A DNA stretch of 64,000 bases from Manihot esculenta (GCF_001659605.2 NC_035169.2:10562546-10626545); one strand, 5' to 3'. Positions 1 to 11,637 are shown, numbered from the stretch's first letter. Program-made: numbers and translations. The notes: generated from the letters alone by a model not told the origin.

Positions 1-110
1 TTAAATCCTAAATAGTAAATTTATATTAATTTTTAACTTAAATTAATTTTATTGTAATAATTTTAAATTATCATCAGTAATTTTAATTATTTAATTTTTA
101 ATTTTTTAAT

Positions 111-136
111 TTATATATATATATATATATATATAA
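111..136. repeat. (TA)n microsatellite
   Basis: Uninterrupted TA dinucleotides, about 13 units. Confidence 0.9.
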
Positions 137-1627
137 ATTTTTAATTTTATTTTAATAGATAAAATAATTTAAATTAATTAGTATTAATTATTAGATTTAG
201 ATGATAAAATTATTTAAATTTTAAATTTATATAACTAGTTAAAATTAAATTATAGATAAAAATATAATTTAAATTTAAATAAAAATCAATCTTTAAAATA
301 ATGAAAATTTTATATTATTTTTTAATCATTTAAAATAGGGGCAATAGTAGTTTACAAATTCTCATTAATTTCTCATTCTCATATTTATATATAGTATAAA
401 TTATTAATTAAAATAATAATATCATTAAAAATTAAAAAAAAAGAAATGAATTAGTTTATAAAATAAATAAAATAATATATATATAGGATATTAAGAAAAT
501 TTAATTTATATTAATTTTATGTTAGTTAAGAATTTTTTTTCAAATTAATAATTTTTATTTATAAATTTTGAGAAAATTAAAAAAATTAAAAAATTTTATT
601 TATAAATTATAAGAAAATTAAGAAAAAAAATACATAAACAATTATAAAGAATTATTTAATTATAATTTTGGTATTGTCTGAAATTTTATTATTTCGAGAA
701 TAAATTCACTAATATTAATAAATGGAACTTGTTCAACATCTATAGAATTTAACTTGTGAATCACCCTTTCATTATTTATCTCTTACCATCAATAACTTCA
801 AAATTTTAATAATATTTTTTAATATGTATTAGGGTATTTTATATTTTATAATTTCATAGTAAAATATTAAAATTATAATTTTATATATAAAAAAATAAAT
901 ATAAAATTAACTCAATTAATTTTTAATTTATTACATACATATAATAATATGATTTTAATTTATATATTAATATTTTTTTACAAAATAATACATTTTAAAT
1001 TCAAATAAAGAATAATTTATTTAATTTAAAGTTTTTAAACATTAATAAATTTATACACTTTATTAGTTTCTTAACTAATTCTTAAAACTAATTTAAAAAA
1101 TAAAAAAAATTCTTAGATAAATTATAAAAATTAAAAAATTAGAGATATTTAAGTGAAATAATTTTTAAATTATTAGTTCACTAAATAATTAGTGATTTTA
1201 TGTACTTTTTATTTTAATTTTTTTGTTTCGTTAATATTTTTAATATTCATTAATTAAATTTAACTTCTTATTTAAATATTTATAATTTAAAAATATGAAT
1301 TTATTATTTTAATAATTTTCTTAATATTTAAACATATTATTTTAATAATTTTTATTTTAAAATTAATCTAATAGTATTTAAATTAATTTAAAATAATAAA
1401 ATTATAATCTAATATATATCCCTATTTAAAAAATTCAATCTTATTATATTTTTATATAGATTTTAAGATTTTTTAACTAACTAAAATTAATTTTAAAATA
1501 TAATTATGATCTATTTTAAAAATTAAATTTTAAATAATATAATAATCAACTACTTAAATAATTAAATTAATTAATTTATAAATAATTTAAAGACTAATTA
1601 TAGAAATATTCTATTATTTCCCATCTT

Positions 1628-1629
<2 letters not shown>

Positions 1630-1690
<61 letters not shown>
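1630..1690. repeat. (TA)n microsatellite, long
   Basis: About 30 uninterrupted TA units. This is the longest simple repeat in the window and probably length-polymorphic. Confidence 0.95.
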
Positions 1691-1692
<2 letters not shown>

Positions 1693-2189
1693 TCACCGCA
1701 AAAAGGAATATAAAAGTTAAATACGTAAAAGTTTTTTTTTTTTTTTTTAAATGGACGTAAAAGTTTTTTTTTAAAACAAGAGAATTTTTTCCCATTTATG
1801 CTCTTTTCTTTCATAATTTTTTTTAAAATTTTTTTAATTATCTCAAAATTATTGTAATTTTTTACATTATAATTAATTGCTTTTTTTAAATGGACATTAT
1901 AATTAATTATTATAATTTTATTAGAATTTTAAAAAATTTCTCAAAATATTTCTTATGTTTCATTTATAATCAAGAATTTCATAAAAATTTAATTTAATTA
2001 AATTTTTTTCTTGTAAAACTTTTATTTGAAATAAAAATTGAATTTTTTTTAAAAATTATTTATATTAAATTAAGGATTAATATTTATTAAAATTTAATAC
2101 CTTTAAAATGAATATAATTAAAAAATTTATATGATAAAGTAAAATGAATAAAAATTATCAAATAGGTAGATTAATTTTTTAATAAATTT

Positions 2190-2350
2190 TTTTAATATTT
2201 TAAAAGAATTTTTTAAAACCACAATTTACGTGGATGTTAAAATCAGAGTATAGGTGAGCAAATAAAATTTAACTTTGATTCTTTGGACATTGAAGCTTGT
2301 AATGTGTACCACAATTCATTATTACTATATAAAAAAACCCTTTTGTATTA
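2190..2350. repeat. Direct repeat, left copy, flanking the carbonic anhydrase gene
   Basis: About 160 bp matching 4999-5265 in the same orientation. Shared landmarks are a 'caatttacgtg' block, 'aaatcagagta', 'gattctttgga', 'attgaagcttgt' and 'acccttttgtattaatta'. Substitutions are frequent, so the duplication is not recent. This copy lacks the roughly 97-bp hairpin insertion present in the other copy. Confidence 0.75.
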
Positions 2351-2793
2351 ATTAATAATCACATTACATAAAATAAATAATAATAAAAAATTATTCATAT
2401 AAATATTAACTTTTTATTTTATGTTTAAAAAAAAATAATTTCCTCACTCAGTGGGAAAAGAGTTTCATTCTCCTGGTTTAAAAATTTTATTTTCTAGGAT
2501 AAATTAAAGGGTAAAGTGATTGAAAATATAAATTTAACATTATAATTAATCAGACAATGCAAAAGTAGGGAGGAATGGAAGTGAGGACAATTCATATCAC
2601 CTCAAATTTTTCAAAAATTAATTTATCAATCGGCTGCCTTAATTTTTTTTTTTTCTGTAATTTAAGGTTTTTATATATTAATTTAAAAAACACTTTGAAA
2701 AGACAAAAAAAGAAAAAAAAAAATCAATGAATGCTTCCATTTGAAAAGGTGAATTTATTTTGTTGCTCATAATAAACCCTCTACATCATTTAA

Positions 2794-4312
2794 TCAGTTT
2801 GATGCTCCATAGAGTTTGATCTCTCGTTTATTCAGTGGTTGAACTGGTCTTGCATTTTCCTTTGCATACTGCAAATTTTTTTAAACACAAGAGGTTAATG
2901 ATGCTTGAATTTTGCTCATTCACTAATCAATTATACAAAAAAATTGAAAAAAAATTTTGAAAACTTCACTAGCTCTAATCACTTACATCATGAACAGCCT
3001 CTCTTAATGCTTTAACTTGGTCTTCTGAAACAGTCCTTATCTGGGGTGAATTTCAATTTGGAGTTAATAATTCTTAAGGATTTTCATTATTAAGCTAAGA
3101 TATTATGGTGGGTTTTTTCTCACCTTCTTGTTCATTGTCCAAATAACACCTTCAGTGCAAGGAGGAACAGTGAGTGAACCCAAATATCTGTAATATTTCT
3201 TGCCACCCATTTTAATCTCTTTTGGATTTATCATTCCCATGCTTCTTTCTTGCTCGCGATCATTCATGGATTTTATATCTCTTAGCAACTAAAATATTAG
3301 TGAATTGAGTTAAAATCAAATCAAAACCGAACCGAAATCGAAAAAGTCAAGAATCTTTGTCCATTTGTGGGGGTTAAGAGATGAGATTTTTACCTTAGAG
3401 AGGAAAGCATCAGGTGGACCAATCTTGTAGAGAAGAGCAACAACAGTAATGTTGTATTTCACATTTGGGTCAGTGTTTACGTGAACCATGTGCACCTCCA
3501 TGTCATACCTAACCAATTAATTAAGATAAAAAAAAAAAGAAAAGAGACAATTTTGATGAGCTTGTAAAGACCAATCAAAGACTATTTCTTCACTATTATT
3601 ATAATCATTATTTTATTCATTGAGAGACATACCTCCTGCCATTAATGGTGTGCTCTGAAGGAGAGTGCCAATGGCACTGTTCCAGAAAGTATTCATTCCC
3701 ATTTATCTCTACTGACCCTGCATTGTATCCCTCCCATTGAAGCTGAATCCATATAACACCTCGTTTAGTTTTAACATTAGATTCATAATAGGCAGACAAA
3801 AAGACTCGAACTAAAGATCTTGTCTCCTCATTCATTCACAGTCCTGTTGTTGTTCAATGATTTAAGACATACATATCGAAATCAAAATAAATGTTATGAC
3901 AAATATCCATACCGAAATATCATGGCCTCGGTTCTTGATTATAGAATTACAAGCCTTGTAATTCCTCTTGAAATCTCCAGATTTTTTGGTCAGTTTAACT
4001 CTCTTATTACACATATCTATAGGAGATTGTAAATCCCCAGACTTGCAAGTAGCCCATTCTTTCTTAATCTCTCCCCAGTGTTCTGGTCCTTTATTACTTC
4101 TTTGATCGTAATCGAACTCCCTCTCATCCTCTACCTCTGCATCACATCATAAATCTCTATATATTATCCATCAAAATCTATACAACTATAATAAAAATTA
4201 AACGTACATTCTTACCATCTCCATGAGACTCAACTGAGGATGCAAGATGCGAAAAGAGGAGGACAATGGTTAGAGTAGCAGTAAAGAACAAGTATGCTTT
4301 CTGTTGTTTCAT
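2794..4312 (-). CDS. Alpha-type carbonic anhydrase (7 exons)
   Basis: Predicted secreted alpha carbonic anhydrase (reversible CO2 hydration). Exons on the minus strand: 4312-4216, 4136-3913, 3742-3633, 3508-3394, 3288-3124, 3040-2987, 2868-2794. All junctions are GT/AG, phases agree throughout, and the product is 279 aa ending in TGA. Residues 1-27 form a hydrophobic signal peptide. The family motif GPEHWGEI lies in exon 2. Zinc ligands are His131 and His133 (CHWHSPSEH) and His150 (EVHMVH), as in the canonical three-His site. The substrate-pocket segment SLTVPPC is in exon 5, and its Cys can pair with the Cys of WATCKSGD. Length and exon number fit plant ACA proteins; the exact ACA subtype is not decided. 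The start is the first in-frame ATG before the signal peptide. No break was seen. Confidence 0.9.
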
Positions 4313-4395
4313 GTTTTGATAAAACCCCAGATCTTGAACGAAGAAAAAATGGAAGAAAGATCTCTACTTGGAGACATTTTAGACTGATGCACGTC

Positions 4396-4403
4396 TATAT
4401 ATA
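4396..4403 (-). promoter_or_regulatory. Candidate TATA box of the carbonic anhydrase gene
   Basis: TATATATA on the minus strand, about 84 bp before the ATG at 4312. The spacing leaves room for a short 5' UTR. Position is the only evidence. Confidence 0.45.
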
Positions 4404-4998
4404 ATTGTAACCTGAGGAGTCTACGGAGGAAGATGAGCTGCCTAGAATCTTCATTTTTTTTTTAGTGTACGTAGTTTATAAAAGTATTTGTTGGACATAA
4501 CGTGTCCTTTGTGAACGTCGAGAGTCAGAGAAATAAAGAAATAGGAGTGTGGAGACCTCGCTGGCTACTAGGAAATGAGTGGGATTTGTTTCCTTATTTT
4601 TCTTGCCAGCCTTTTGAGTTGTTTATGCTTGAAATGAGAGAGAATGGAAATCTGAGCTGTTATGATACTTCAAATGGAGAAAACGAGTAAACTTTAGAAA
4701 GAAAATGCAAAGCAATATAAGGAAAAGTGATGGCCTCGTTGGAGAGTTAGTGTTTGGTGGAACTTTCCTTTCACCATTTGTCTATATTCACACGTCACCA
4801 CTCAAACCCAAAAAAAGAAAAGGATTTTTAAAAAATTCACTCGTTTATCCATATTATAAATTATTCAATTAAAATTCTGTATTTTAAGTCTTCTATAAAA
4901 AAATTTATTTCTCAATTTTAATTAAATGAATTAAATAATACAAATATTTAAAATTATAAAATAAGAGGACTTTTTTTTATTTTAATGAAATAAAAGAT
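4404..4998. other. Intergenic DNA upstream of the carbonic anhydrase gene
   Basis: No gene seen. A 62-codon open frame at 4502-4690 has no recognisable domain, and its first codon is not ATG. It is treated as chance. Confidence 0.6.
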
Positions 4999-5265
4999 TA
5001 TTAATATTTTAAAAGAATTTTATGAAAATAACAATTTACGTGCAATTCAAAATCAGAGTAGAGATGAGCAAACAAAATTTGAGTTTGATTCTTTGGATAT
5101 TGAAGCTTGTGATGTGTACGACAATAACTAGTAAAAGTAATTAATATTTGACAAGTTGACGAGTAACTACTGCTGTCCCTCGTTGTGACAGATATTCTTT
5201 ACTAGTAAATATCATCTTTAATTAATTTATTATTACTATAGAAAAAACCCTTTTGTATTAATTAC
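4999..5265. repeat. Direct repeat, right copy, flanking the carbonic anhydrase gene
   Basis: Same orientation and order of landmarks as 2190-2350, but interrupted by an extra segment at about 5125-5221. The two copies bracket the carbonic anhydrase gene. Confidence 0.75.
5125..5221. mobile_element. Small hairpin insertion (MITE-like) inside the right flanking repeat
   Basis: About 97 bp absent from the sister repeat at 2190-2350. The ends carry inverted motifs, ACTAGTAAA near the left and TTTACTAGT near the right, so the piece can fold back. No clear target duplication was identified, so the mobile-element label is an inference. Confidence 0.4.
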
Positions 5266-6170
5266 ATACCCATTTTTTATAAAATAATTAACTCTCTATT
5301 TATATGAATATTAATTTTTTAATTATTAGCCATGTATGAAATACATATGTTTTAAAAAGTAAATTATTATCATATTTTGATATTTAATTTAATTAATTAA
5401 AATAATTTGATACTTTTAATTTTTAAAATTTAATTCTATTAATTAATAAGGATATCCATCTGATTATAAATTATTCTACTGTTAGTCACTCTAATTTAAT
5501 TTGAGAGAGAAATATTTATAATATCTTAAATATTTAAAAAAAAATAAAAAGAGAAGAAAATTTTCGCTTATTTTTGAATTTTTTCACGTAAAAATATATA
5601 AATGGAGCCACTTTTTACTTTAAATATAATGGCTTACAGACTTTGATACATCACTCATTGTAGGGGAAAAGGACAGGAGGGAGATTGATTGGGCCAATAA
5701 AGAGGAAGCATTTCTTAAAACCAAGCTTTATGGAGCCTATTTCTATGTAGTGAAATTCAATATGCTAAATGAAAATTAAGATGGAGGATTCGATTCATCC
5801 TACCAGTGCCGACTCAATCCTCTTGATATATTTACATTTCTGACAACATTTTACTAGACAGCAATTGTAGCTGTTTTCTCTTAAATATCTATTGAACTCT
5901 TTTTCTCGATTGGAAATACCAGCAAAAAGAGGAAGGTAAATTGATCGTGAACACTTCTCTGCCATCTAATTTCCACTAACTATCTATCATAGCATGCATT
6001 CATAAGTTTCTTTAATTGTGTGCTTCTCTTAATCTTGAAAACAACCTCATTATCATCTTGTCTTTTGACTTAGAAATTGATTTGAGCCGATTAATCTACA
6101 GATTTTTAGTGGCTCTCAACGTGCTTAATTTTTTAAGTAACTCTTCAATTTTTTTATTAATGAGAGTAGA
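5266..6170. other. Intergenic DNA
   Basis: AT-rich, with stop codons in all frames. No gene, RNA gene or mobile-element hallmark was recognised. Confidence 0.6.
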
Positions 6171-6630
6171 GTGAGCATTCGGTCAGTTCGATTCAAAATC
6201 AAACCGAACCGAATAAACCGAAAACCGAGATTTTAGTGTTTATAAAAATCGAATCAAATCGATTTTGATCAAAACCGAATCGAACCGAACCGGTCTGATT
6301 CGGTTCGGTTTGATCGGTTTCAATTTTTAATAATTTTTTTTTTATTTTTTACACTTTATTTTTAATATTTTAAAATTTAATTAAAATATTTTAATTTTAA
6401 TATGATTTAATTTCTCTATAGTATTGAAAAAATATATTATTATCATTAACCGGTTCGGTTTGATTTTTTCAGTTTTTTTTTTTGATTAAAATCGAACCGA
6501 ACCGAAATAACTAAAATTTTTGAAATTAAAAATCGAACCGAATCGAACCGAAATATATAAAAAATCGAACTAAATTTTCAAATCGATTCGATTCGATTAA
6601 TTTTTTCAATTTGAACCGAATACTGCTCAC
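6171..6630. mobile_element. Foldback/MITE-like repeat, copy A
   Basis: About 460 bp beginning GTGAGCATTCGGT and ending CCGAATACTGCTCAC, which are imperfect terminal inverted repeats (GTGAGCA...TTCGGT). The arms are rich in alternating AACCGAA / TTCGGTT motifs; the centre is AT-rich. No coding capacity. Related copies lie at 24334-24785 (same orientation) and about 12003-12425 (opposite). This copy keeps the most CG dinucleotides. Confidence 0.65.
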
Positions 6631-7214
6631 CCCTAAAAGGGAGATGAGATTGCCGGTAATATTCAATTAATCTCTTTCTATCCTGTTGAAGCAAATTATT
6701 TTTTTTTCTAATATTAGTTAGGGAATTATTAATTTGATTTGGAGAATATTTTAAATGAGAATAATTAAATTTTTTTCATGATGATTAACGAGATAATAGT
6801 GGCTAAATAGACGGATCTCTTTTTATTAATTAATAAAATTAAATTTAAAAATTTTTAATATAATTTTAAAAATACATTAAACTTTAAGGTATAGTAGTAA
6901 TTTGTCCTTTAAAAAATATTTTTATCCATTTTCTACATAATTAATATTTAAAAGACTAATTCCCATATAAATGCGTAATGGGGCAAACACGTTTTGCTGG
7001 AGAATCCAAGGAATCCAACCACCGACCATCGGGACTCCAACTATGATGGAAAAACAAGATTATAGTAATAAAGTCATTCGTCTTTTTCTGAGGACAGGCC
7101 AAGTGTTGCACCGTAATGCAAAATTTAAGGAAAAAAAAAATTTAACGAGTTAGGCCCCACCAAAATCCACTTACTCCAAAATGATAAAAACATATACAAA
7201 TCAATTCTGACATC
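6631..7214. other. Intergenic DNA left of the copia insertion
   Basis: No gene recognised. A 60-codon open frame at 6971-7153 overlaps a short, more balanced-composition stretch but has no family features. Confidence 0.55.
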
Positions 7215-7219
7215 TTGTG
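7215..7219. repeat. Target site duplication, left (TTGTG)
   Basis: The same 5 bp recur at 11764-11768, directly after the 3' LTR. This fixes the ends of the element. Confidence 0.9.
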
Positions 7220-7377
7220 TATTAGATAAAGATGTGGAGATAACAACATAGTTTAAATAGTAAACTGTTGTAACCATCTGTATTTCAAATTCCTTTTTCT
7301 TAGGATTAGATGACTTTGCATTTGTGTATTTAACCACAGCTATACATCAATAGAATATATCTTCTTCTGCATTCTTA
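7220..7377 (+). repeat. 5' LTR of copia element A
   Basis: 158 bp. The left boundary is fixed by the TTGTG target duplication and the right boundary by the primer binding site at 7378. No difference from 11606-11763 was found on reading. Confidence 0.92.
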
Positions 7378-7390
7378 TGGTATCAGAGCC
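7378..7390 (+). promoter_or_regulatory. Primer binding site (initiator tRNA-Met)
   Basis: TGGTATCAGAGCC starts at the base after the 5' LTR. It is the standard plant copia minus-strand priming site, complementary to the 3' end of initiator tRNA-Met. Confidence 0.92.
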
Positions 7391-7458
7391 TTCTGCTCAA
7401 CAGCAAGTTTTTTTTTTTGCCGATCCTATATTTTCTGTTTCCTTTCTGTTTTGTCTTT

Positions 7459-10400
7459 ATGACGAATCCGACTGACATCTCTGCAGACAGTTCGGTTACC
7501 CCGTCTGTCGTTCCTACTATACTCACCACTCCTACTGAAACTCACCTTGTTTCCATTAATGCCACCGCTCAAGCTCCTCTCAAATTAACTGTCACGAATT
7601 ACCAATCGTGGCATACTCAATGGTATTCTCTTTTGATCGGATATGATTTTCTCAAGCTTGTTGAAGTTCCTCTTCCTATCGATCTAGACAAAAGTTCTTA
7701 TCAATTTCGGCAAGATCAGCTCCTTCGCAGTGCTATCATTGCCTCTCTCTCCCCGGATATTGTTCCGTATGTGGTTGGCGAGAAAACCTCCTATGATGTT
7801 TGGAATACTCTCCAGAAAACTTATGCAAAACCATCTCAGGCTCGAATAATGAGTCTTCGAGAGTCTCTATTTCTAACTAAGAAAGGGACGATGTCCATTA
7901 CTGAGTTCCTTCAGAAAATTAAGTCTATTACTACGACTCTTGCTGCCGCTGGTGTTACTGTCACCATGAATGAGACAGTTCTTCATGTTCTTCACGGGTT
8001 ACCTGCCGAATATAAAGAAGTTTCGGCAGCAATTCGCGCTCGTGATTCAGCAATATCCTTTGATGATCTCCATGATAAACTTACTGATTTTGAAAGTCAG
8101 TTGAATCGTGACGTTGGCTTCCCTGCTGCTCCCACAACAGTTAACTATACTGCAAAGAACAGAGTTGGATCGCCAACTGGTAATCGATCTCCAACTTCTG
8201 GAAATTCTTCGAACTCATGGTCCGGTAACTCTACCAACTCTTCTACCTCAAAGAGTAGAATTAAATGCCAATTTTGTGATAAACCAGGTCATGTCACAAA
8301 ACAATGTTTCAAGCTCCAAAAGTTGTTGCCGTGGCTATCCAATAATGCCTCCAATACTAGGACCTCTGCATCTGTTGGTTCGAAACCACTAGTCAATTGT
8401 GTTACCAATAATAGGCAACATACTGATCCACGATGGGTTATGGATTCAGGAGCCAATCAGCATGTTGTGGATGACTTGAACAATCTGGCTATCCATTCGA
8501 CTTATGAAGGGGATGATACAGTTCTTCTTGGGGATGGTACATCTTGTTTAATTTCTCATGTTGGGACAGCTCATTTGGCTTCACAATCTAAGCCTTTGTG
8601 TTTAAATGATGTCTTATGTGTACCTACTCTTGACAAGAATCTCATCTCTGTGTATAAGTTATGTGTTGATAATAATGTGGAGGTGACATTTAACCCATTT
8701 CTTTTTGCTGTGAAGGATTTGAACACGGGGGCGCTGCTAGCAAAAGGGAAGCCTGTTAACGGTATTTATGAATGGCCGCCCAATCTGTCAAGAGGTCATC
8801 CGAAGAGTATTGCCCATATTGTTTCTACTTCTCAGCCACTCTGGCATCAGAGACTTGGACATCCGTCCACCTCTATTTTGCGTATTATTTTGCAGAATTT
8901 TCAATTACCAGTCCTTAACAATAATTTCTTTTGTGATTCCTGTAAGTGCAATAAAATGCACAAGAGTCCATTTTATGAATCCTCTATGTCTAGCTCTGCT
9001 CCATTGGAGTTAATTTATAGTGATGTTTGGGGACCCTCTCCAGTTACGTCCATTGATGAGTTTCGATATTATCTCATATTTGTGGATCATTTTACAAAGT
9101 TTGTGTGGTTATTTCCTTTGAAACAAAAATCAGATGTGTCTTCCATATTTCCTGTGTTTCAAAATCTTGTTGAGAACTTTTTTCGTTGCAAGATCAAATC
9201 CATTTACTCAGACAATGGGGGGGAATTTCTACATTTAAAAAAGCATCTTCAGGAAAAGGGAATTTCACATTTTCTTACTCCACCATATACACCAGAACAT
9301 AACGCTATTGCTGAGCGTCGTCATAGACACATTGTTGAAACGGGTCTTACTTTGCTTCACCAAGCCAAATTACCACTCTCATTTTGGACATATGCGTTTC
9401 AAACTGCAGTATATTTAATTAACCGGATGCCTACTCCTATTTTAAAAAATCAGTCACCTTTTCGATGTCTACATGGGAAAGAACCAAATTATACCAAATT
9501 AAAGGTTTTCGGTTGTTTGTGCTACCCTTGGGTTCGTCCGTTTACTAAACATAAATTAGAACGACGTTCTATACCTTGTGTCTTCTTAGGATATTCTGCC
9601 ACACAAAGTGCATATAAATGCTATGATCCTACAACATCAAAAATGTTTTTATCCAGACATGTCGATTTTGTTGAGACTGAATTTCCCTTTACTACTCTTG
9701 CTTCCTCCTTGGATCGACCCACTACCACAACTATGGATACTTGGTCCCCTGTGCATTTTATTTTACCTGTCACTACAGGTCTTGACCGAATTGGGCAACC
9801 AAATTTGGAGCCTCCTCAATCGGCTTCTCCCTTGCTAGTTCAGCAGTCACCTGTTCACAGTGGTCTTTCGGCTACTACAATCAGAGGTAATACTGGTTCT
9901 GTAACTTCAACCGCTATGTCTCCTCCAATTGATAATGTGGACAACTTACAGTTACGTTCACATCCAAATACCCATTCGATGGTGACTCGAGGCAAAAATA
10001 ATATTCGAAAGCCAGTGAATAGACTGTGTCTCTTGACTGAAGTTTCGAACAGCCAACCGCAGGTTCCCAAGACAGTAGCTCAAGCTTTGAAGGATCCAAA
10101 ATGGCGTTTCGCCATGGAGGAAGAGTACAGTGCTCTTATGAACCAAAAAACATGGAGTTTGGTTCCCTCAGCTCAAGCAGAAAATATTGTCAGTTGTAAG
10201 TGGCTCTTTCGCATTAAACATGATTCGAAAGGAAATCCAGTGCGTTATAAAGCACGATTGGTCGCACGGGGATTCACTCAACGACCGGGTCTGGATTTTG
10301 ATCAGACATTTTCCCCCGTCGCAAAGCATCCGACAGTTCGCTTAGTTCTCTCTCTAGCTGTTATTAACAACTGGTCTCTTCGACAGGTGGATGTTCATAA

Positions 10401-11637
10401 TGCCTTCCTCCATGGAAAGTTAAGTGAGGTTGTGTTTATGGAACAACCACCCGGTTTTGTTCATGAAAATAATTCCAATTTGGTGTGCAAGCTTGAGAAA
10501 TCGCTCTATGGATTGAAACAGGCTCCGCGGGTATGGTATTCAGAATTGAAGTCTTTTCTATTATCTGTTGGCTTTCATCAGTCTAAATCTGATTCATGTC
10601 TATTTATTTATCATCACATGGGCAAGCTTATTTATTTGCTTGTCTACGTTGATGATATAATAATTACTGGAGCTGATTCATCATCTGTAGAGGAATTTAT
10701 ACATGCTCTTAGCAGGAGGTTTTCTATCAAGGATTTAGGTGCTCTTCATTTCTTCTTGGGGGTTGAGGTCACTCGAACACCTACGGGATTATTTCTCTCG
10801 CAACAGAATTATATTCGGGAGCTTTTGGAGAAGGTTCATATGCATGAAGCTAAGTCAGCTCCCACGCCGATGACCCAGAAAACTGTACTTAGTCTTAATG
10901 ACTCTCGTTGTCTCTCTGATGTGCAAGAATACAGAGCACTGATAGGAAGTCTACAATATTTATTGCTTACAAGACCAGATGTGGCTTATGTTGTCAACAA
11001 ACTCTCTCAATACACTTCCAAGCCGACTGAAAATCATTGGTCTTCTCTTAAACGGCTTCTTCGGTATTTGGTGGGTACTTTTGATTTTGGTCTATCTCTT
11101 CATAAAGAGACGTCTGTAGACTTGCATGCCTTTTCCCATGCGGATTGGGCAGGGAATCAAGATGATAGAAAGTCTACTGGTGCTTATGTAATTTTTCTTG
11201 GCAAAAACCCAATAGCCTGGTCCTCTAAGAAACAAAAAACTGTCGCTCGGAGTTCCACCGAAGCTGAATATAAATCAGTTGCTTCGACAGCAGCAGATCT
11301 TGTTTGGGTGCGAAATTTGTTAGACGAGTTACAAGTTCCATGTCAAAAACCACCAGTTATATATTGTGATAATCTGGGGGCAACTTATGTTGCAGCAAAC
11401 CCCGTATTTCACTCCAGAATGAAGCATGTAGAAATTGACTATCATTTTGTAAGGGAGCAAGTACAAAATGGAAGCTTAAGAGTACGTCATGTCTCTACCC
11501 AAGAACAGCTTGCAGACTTGTTAACAAAGCCATTATCTGTCTCCGATTTCTGTAAGTTAAGGTCCAAGATTGGTGTCACTAATCGTTCACCATCTTGCGG
11601 GGGCGTATTAGATAAAGATGTGGAGATAACAACATAG
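7459..11637 (+). CDS. Ty1-copia Gag-Pol polyprotein, intact
   Basis: One frame of 1,392 aa from the ATG at 7459. The frame is open further upstream only through non-ATG codons. Order along the DNA: Gag (UBN2-like, to about 8250); CCHC zinc knuckle CQFCDKPGHVTKQC at about 8268-8310; aspartic protease DSGA at about 8443; GAG-pre-integrase with LWHQRLGHP and paired Cys at about 8840-8960; integrase core with Asp, SDNGGEF and Glu-containing segments at about 9010-9380; reverse transcriptase with YVDD at about 10645; RNase H with HADWAG and SSTEAEY at about 11130-11280. The order protease-integrase-RT-RNase H defines Ty1-copia. The stop codon lies 32 bp inside the 3' LTR. No frameshift or nonsense codon, so it is plausibly autonomous. 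Confidence 0.95.
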   Translation: MTNPTDISADSSVTPSVVPTILTTPTETHLVSINATAQAPLKLTVTNYQSWHTQWYSLLIGYDFLKLVEVPLPIDLDKSSYQFRQDQLLRSAIIASLSPDIVPYVVGEKTSYDVWNTLQKTYAKPSQARIMSLRESLFLTKKGTMSITEFLQKIKSITTTLAAAGVTVTMNETVLHVLHGLPAEYKEVSAAIRARDSAISFDDLHDKLTDFESQLNRDVGFPAAPTTVNYTAKNRVGSPTGNRSPTSGNSSNSWSGNSTNSSTSKSRIKCQFCDKPGHVTKQCFKLQKLLPWLSNNASNTRTSASVGSKPLVNCVTNNRQHTDPRWVMDSGANQHVVDDLNNLAIHSTYEGDDTVLLGDGTSCLISHVGTAHLASQSKPLCLNDVLCVPTLDKNLISVYKLCVDNNVEVTFNPFLFAVKDLNTGALLAKGKPVNGIYEWPPNLSRGHPKSIAHIVSTSQPLWHQRLGHPSTSILRIILQNFQLPVLNNNFFCDSCKCNKMHKSPFYESSMSSSAPLELIYSDVWGPSPVTSIDEFRYYLIFVDHFTKFVWLFPLKQKSDVSSIFPVFQNLVENFFRCKIKSIYSDNGGEFLHLKKHLQEKGISHFLTPPYTPEHNAIAERRHRHIVETGLTLLHQAKLPLSFWTYAFQTAVYLINRMPTPILKNQSPFRCLHGKEPNYTKLKVFGCLCYPWVRPFTKHKLERRSIPCVFLGYSATQSAYKCYDPTTSKMFLSRHVDFVETEFPFTTLASSLDRPTTTTMDTWSPVHFILPVTTGLDRIGQPNLEPPQSASPLLVQQSPVHSGLSATTIRGNTGSVTSTAMSPPIDNVDNLQLRSHPNTHSMVTRGKNNIRKPVNRLCLLTEVSNSQPQVPKTVAQALKDPKWRFAMEEEYSALMNQKTWSLVPSAQAENIVSCKWLFRIKHDSKGNPVRYKARLVARGFTQRPGLDFDQTFSPVAKHPTVRLVLSLAVINNWSLRQVDVHNAFLHGKLSEVVFMEQPPGFVHENNSNLVCKLEKSLYGLKQAPRVWYSELKSFLLSVGFHQSKSDSCLFIYHHMGKLIYLLVYVDDIIITGADSSSVEEFIHALSRRFSIKDLGALHFFLGVEVTRTPTGLFLSQQNYIRELLEKVHMHEAKSAPTPMTQKTVLSLNDSRCLSDVQEYRALIGSLQYLLLTRPDVAYVVNKLSQYTSKPTENHWSSLKRLLRYLVGTFDFGLSLHKETSVDLHAFSHADWAGNQDDRKSTGAYVIFLGKNPIAWSSKKQKTVARSSTEAEYKSVASTAADLVWVRNLLDELQVPCQKPPVIYCDNLGATYVAANPVFHSRMKHVEIDYHFVREQVQNGSLRVRHVSTQEQLADLLTKPLSVSDFCKLRSKIGVTNRSPSCGGVLDKDVEITT
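11594..11605 (+). promoter_or_regulatory. Polypurine tract of copia element A
   Basis: The G-rich CTTGCGGGGGCG abuts the 3' LTR start at 11606, the expected plus-strand priming position. Confidence 0.75.

Larger units (their letters stand above)
1..2793. other. AT-rich intergenic region
   Basis: No supportable gene. The sequence is dominated by A/T runs, with two TA microsatellites and, near the right end, one copy of a repeat that recurs beyond the carbonic anhydrase gene. The only open frames are low-complexity Ile-Tyr runs from the microsatellite. Confidence 0.8.

Noticed and set aside
1598..1814. Open frames of Ile-Tyr repeats
   Set aside because: Pure translation of the TA microsatellite; no coding signal.
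6971..7153. 60-codon plus-strand frame
   Set aside because: No domain, no homologue recognised, ends in an A-run next to the copia insertion.
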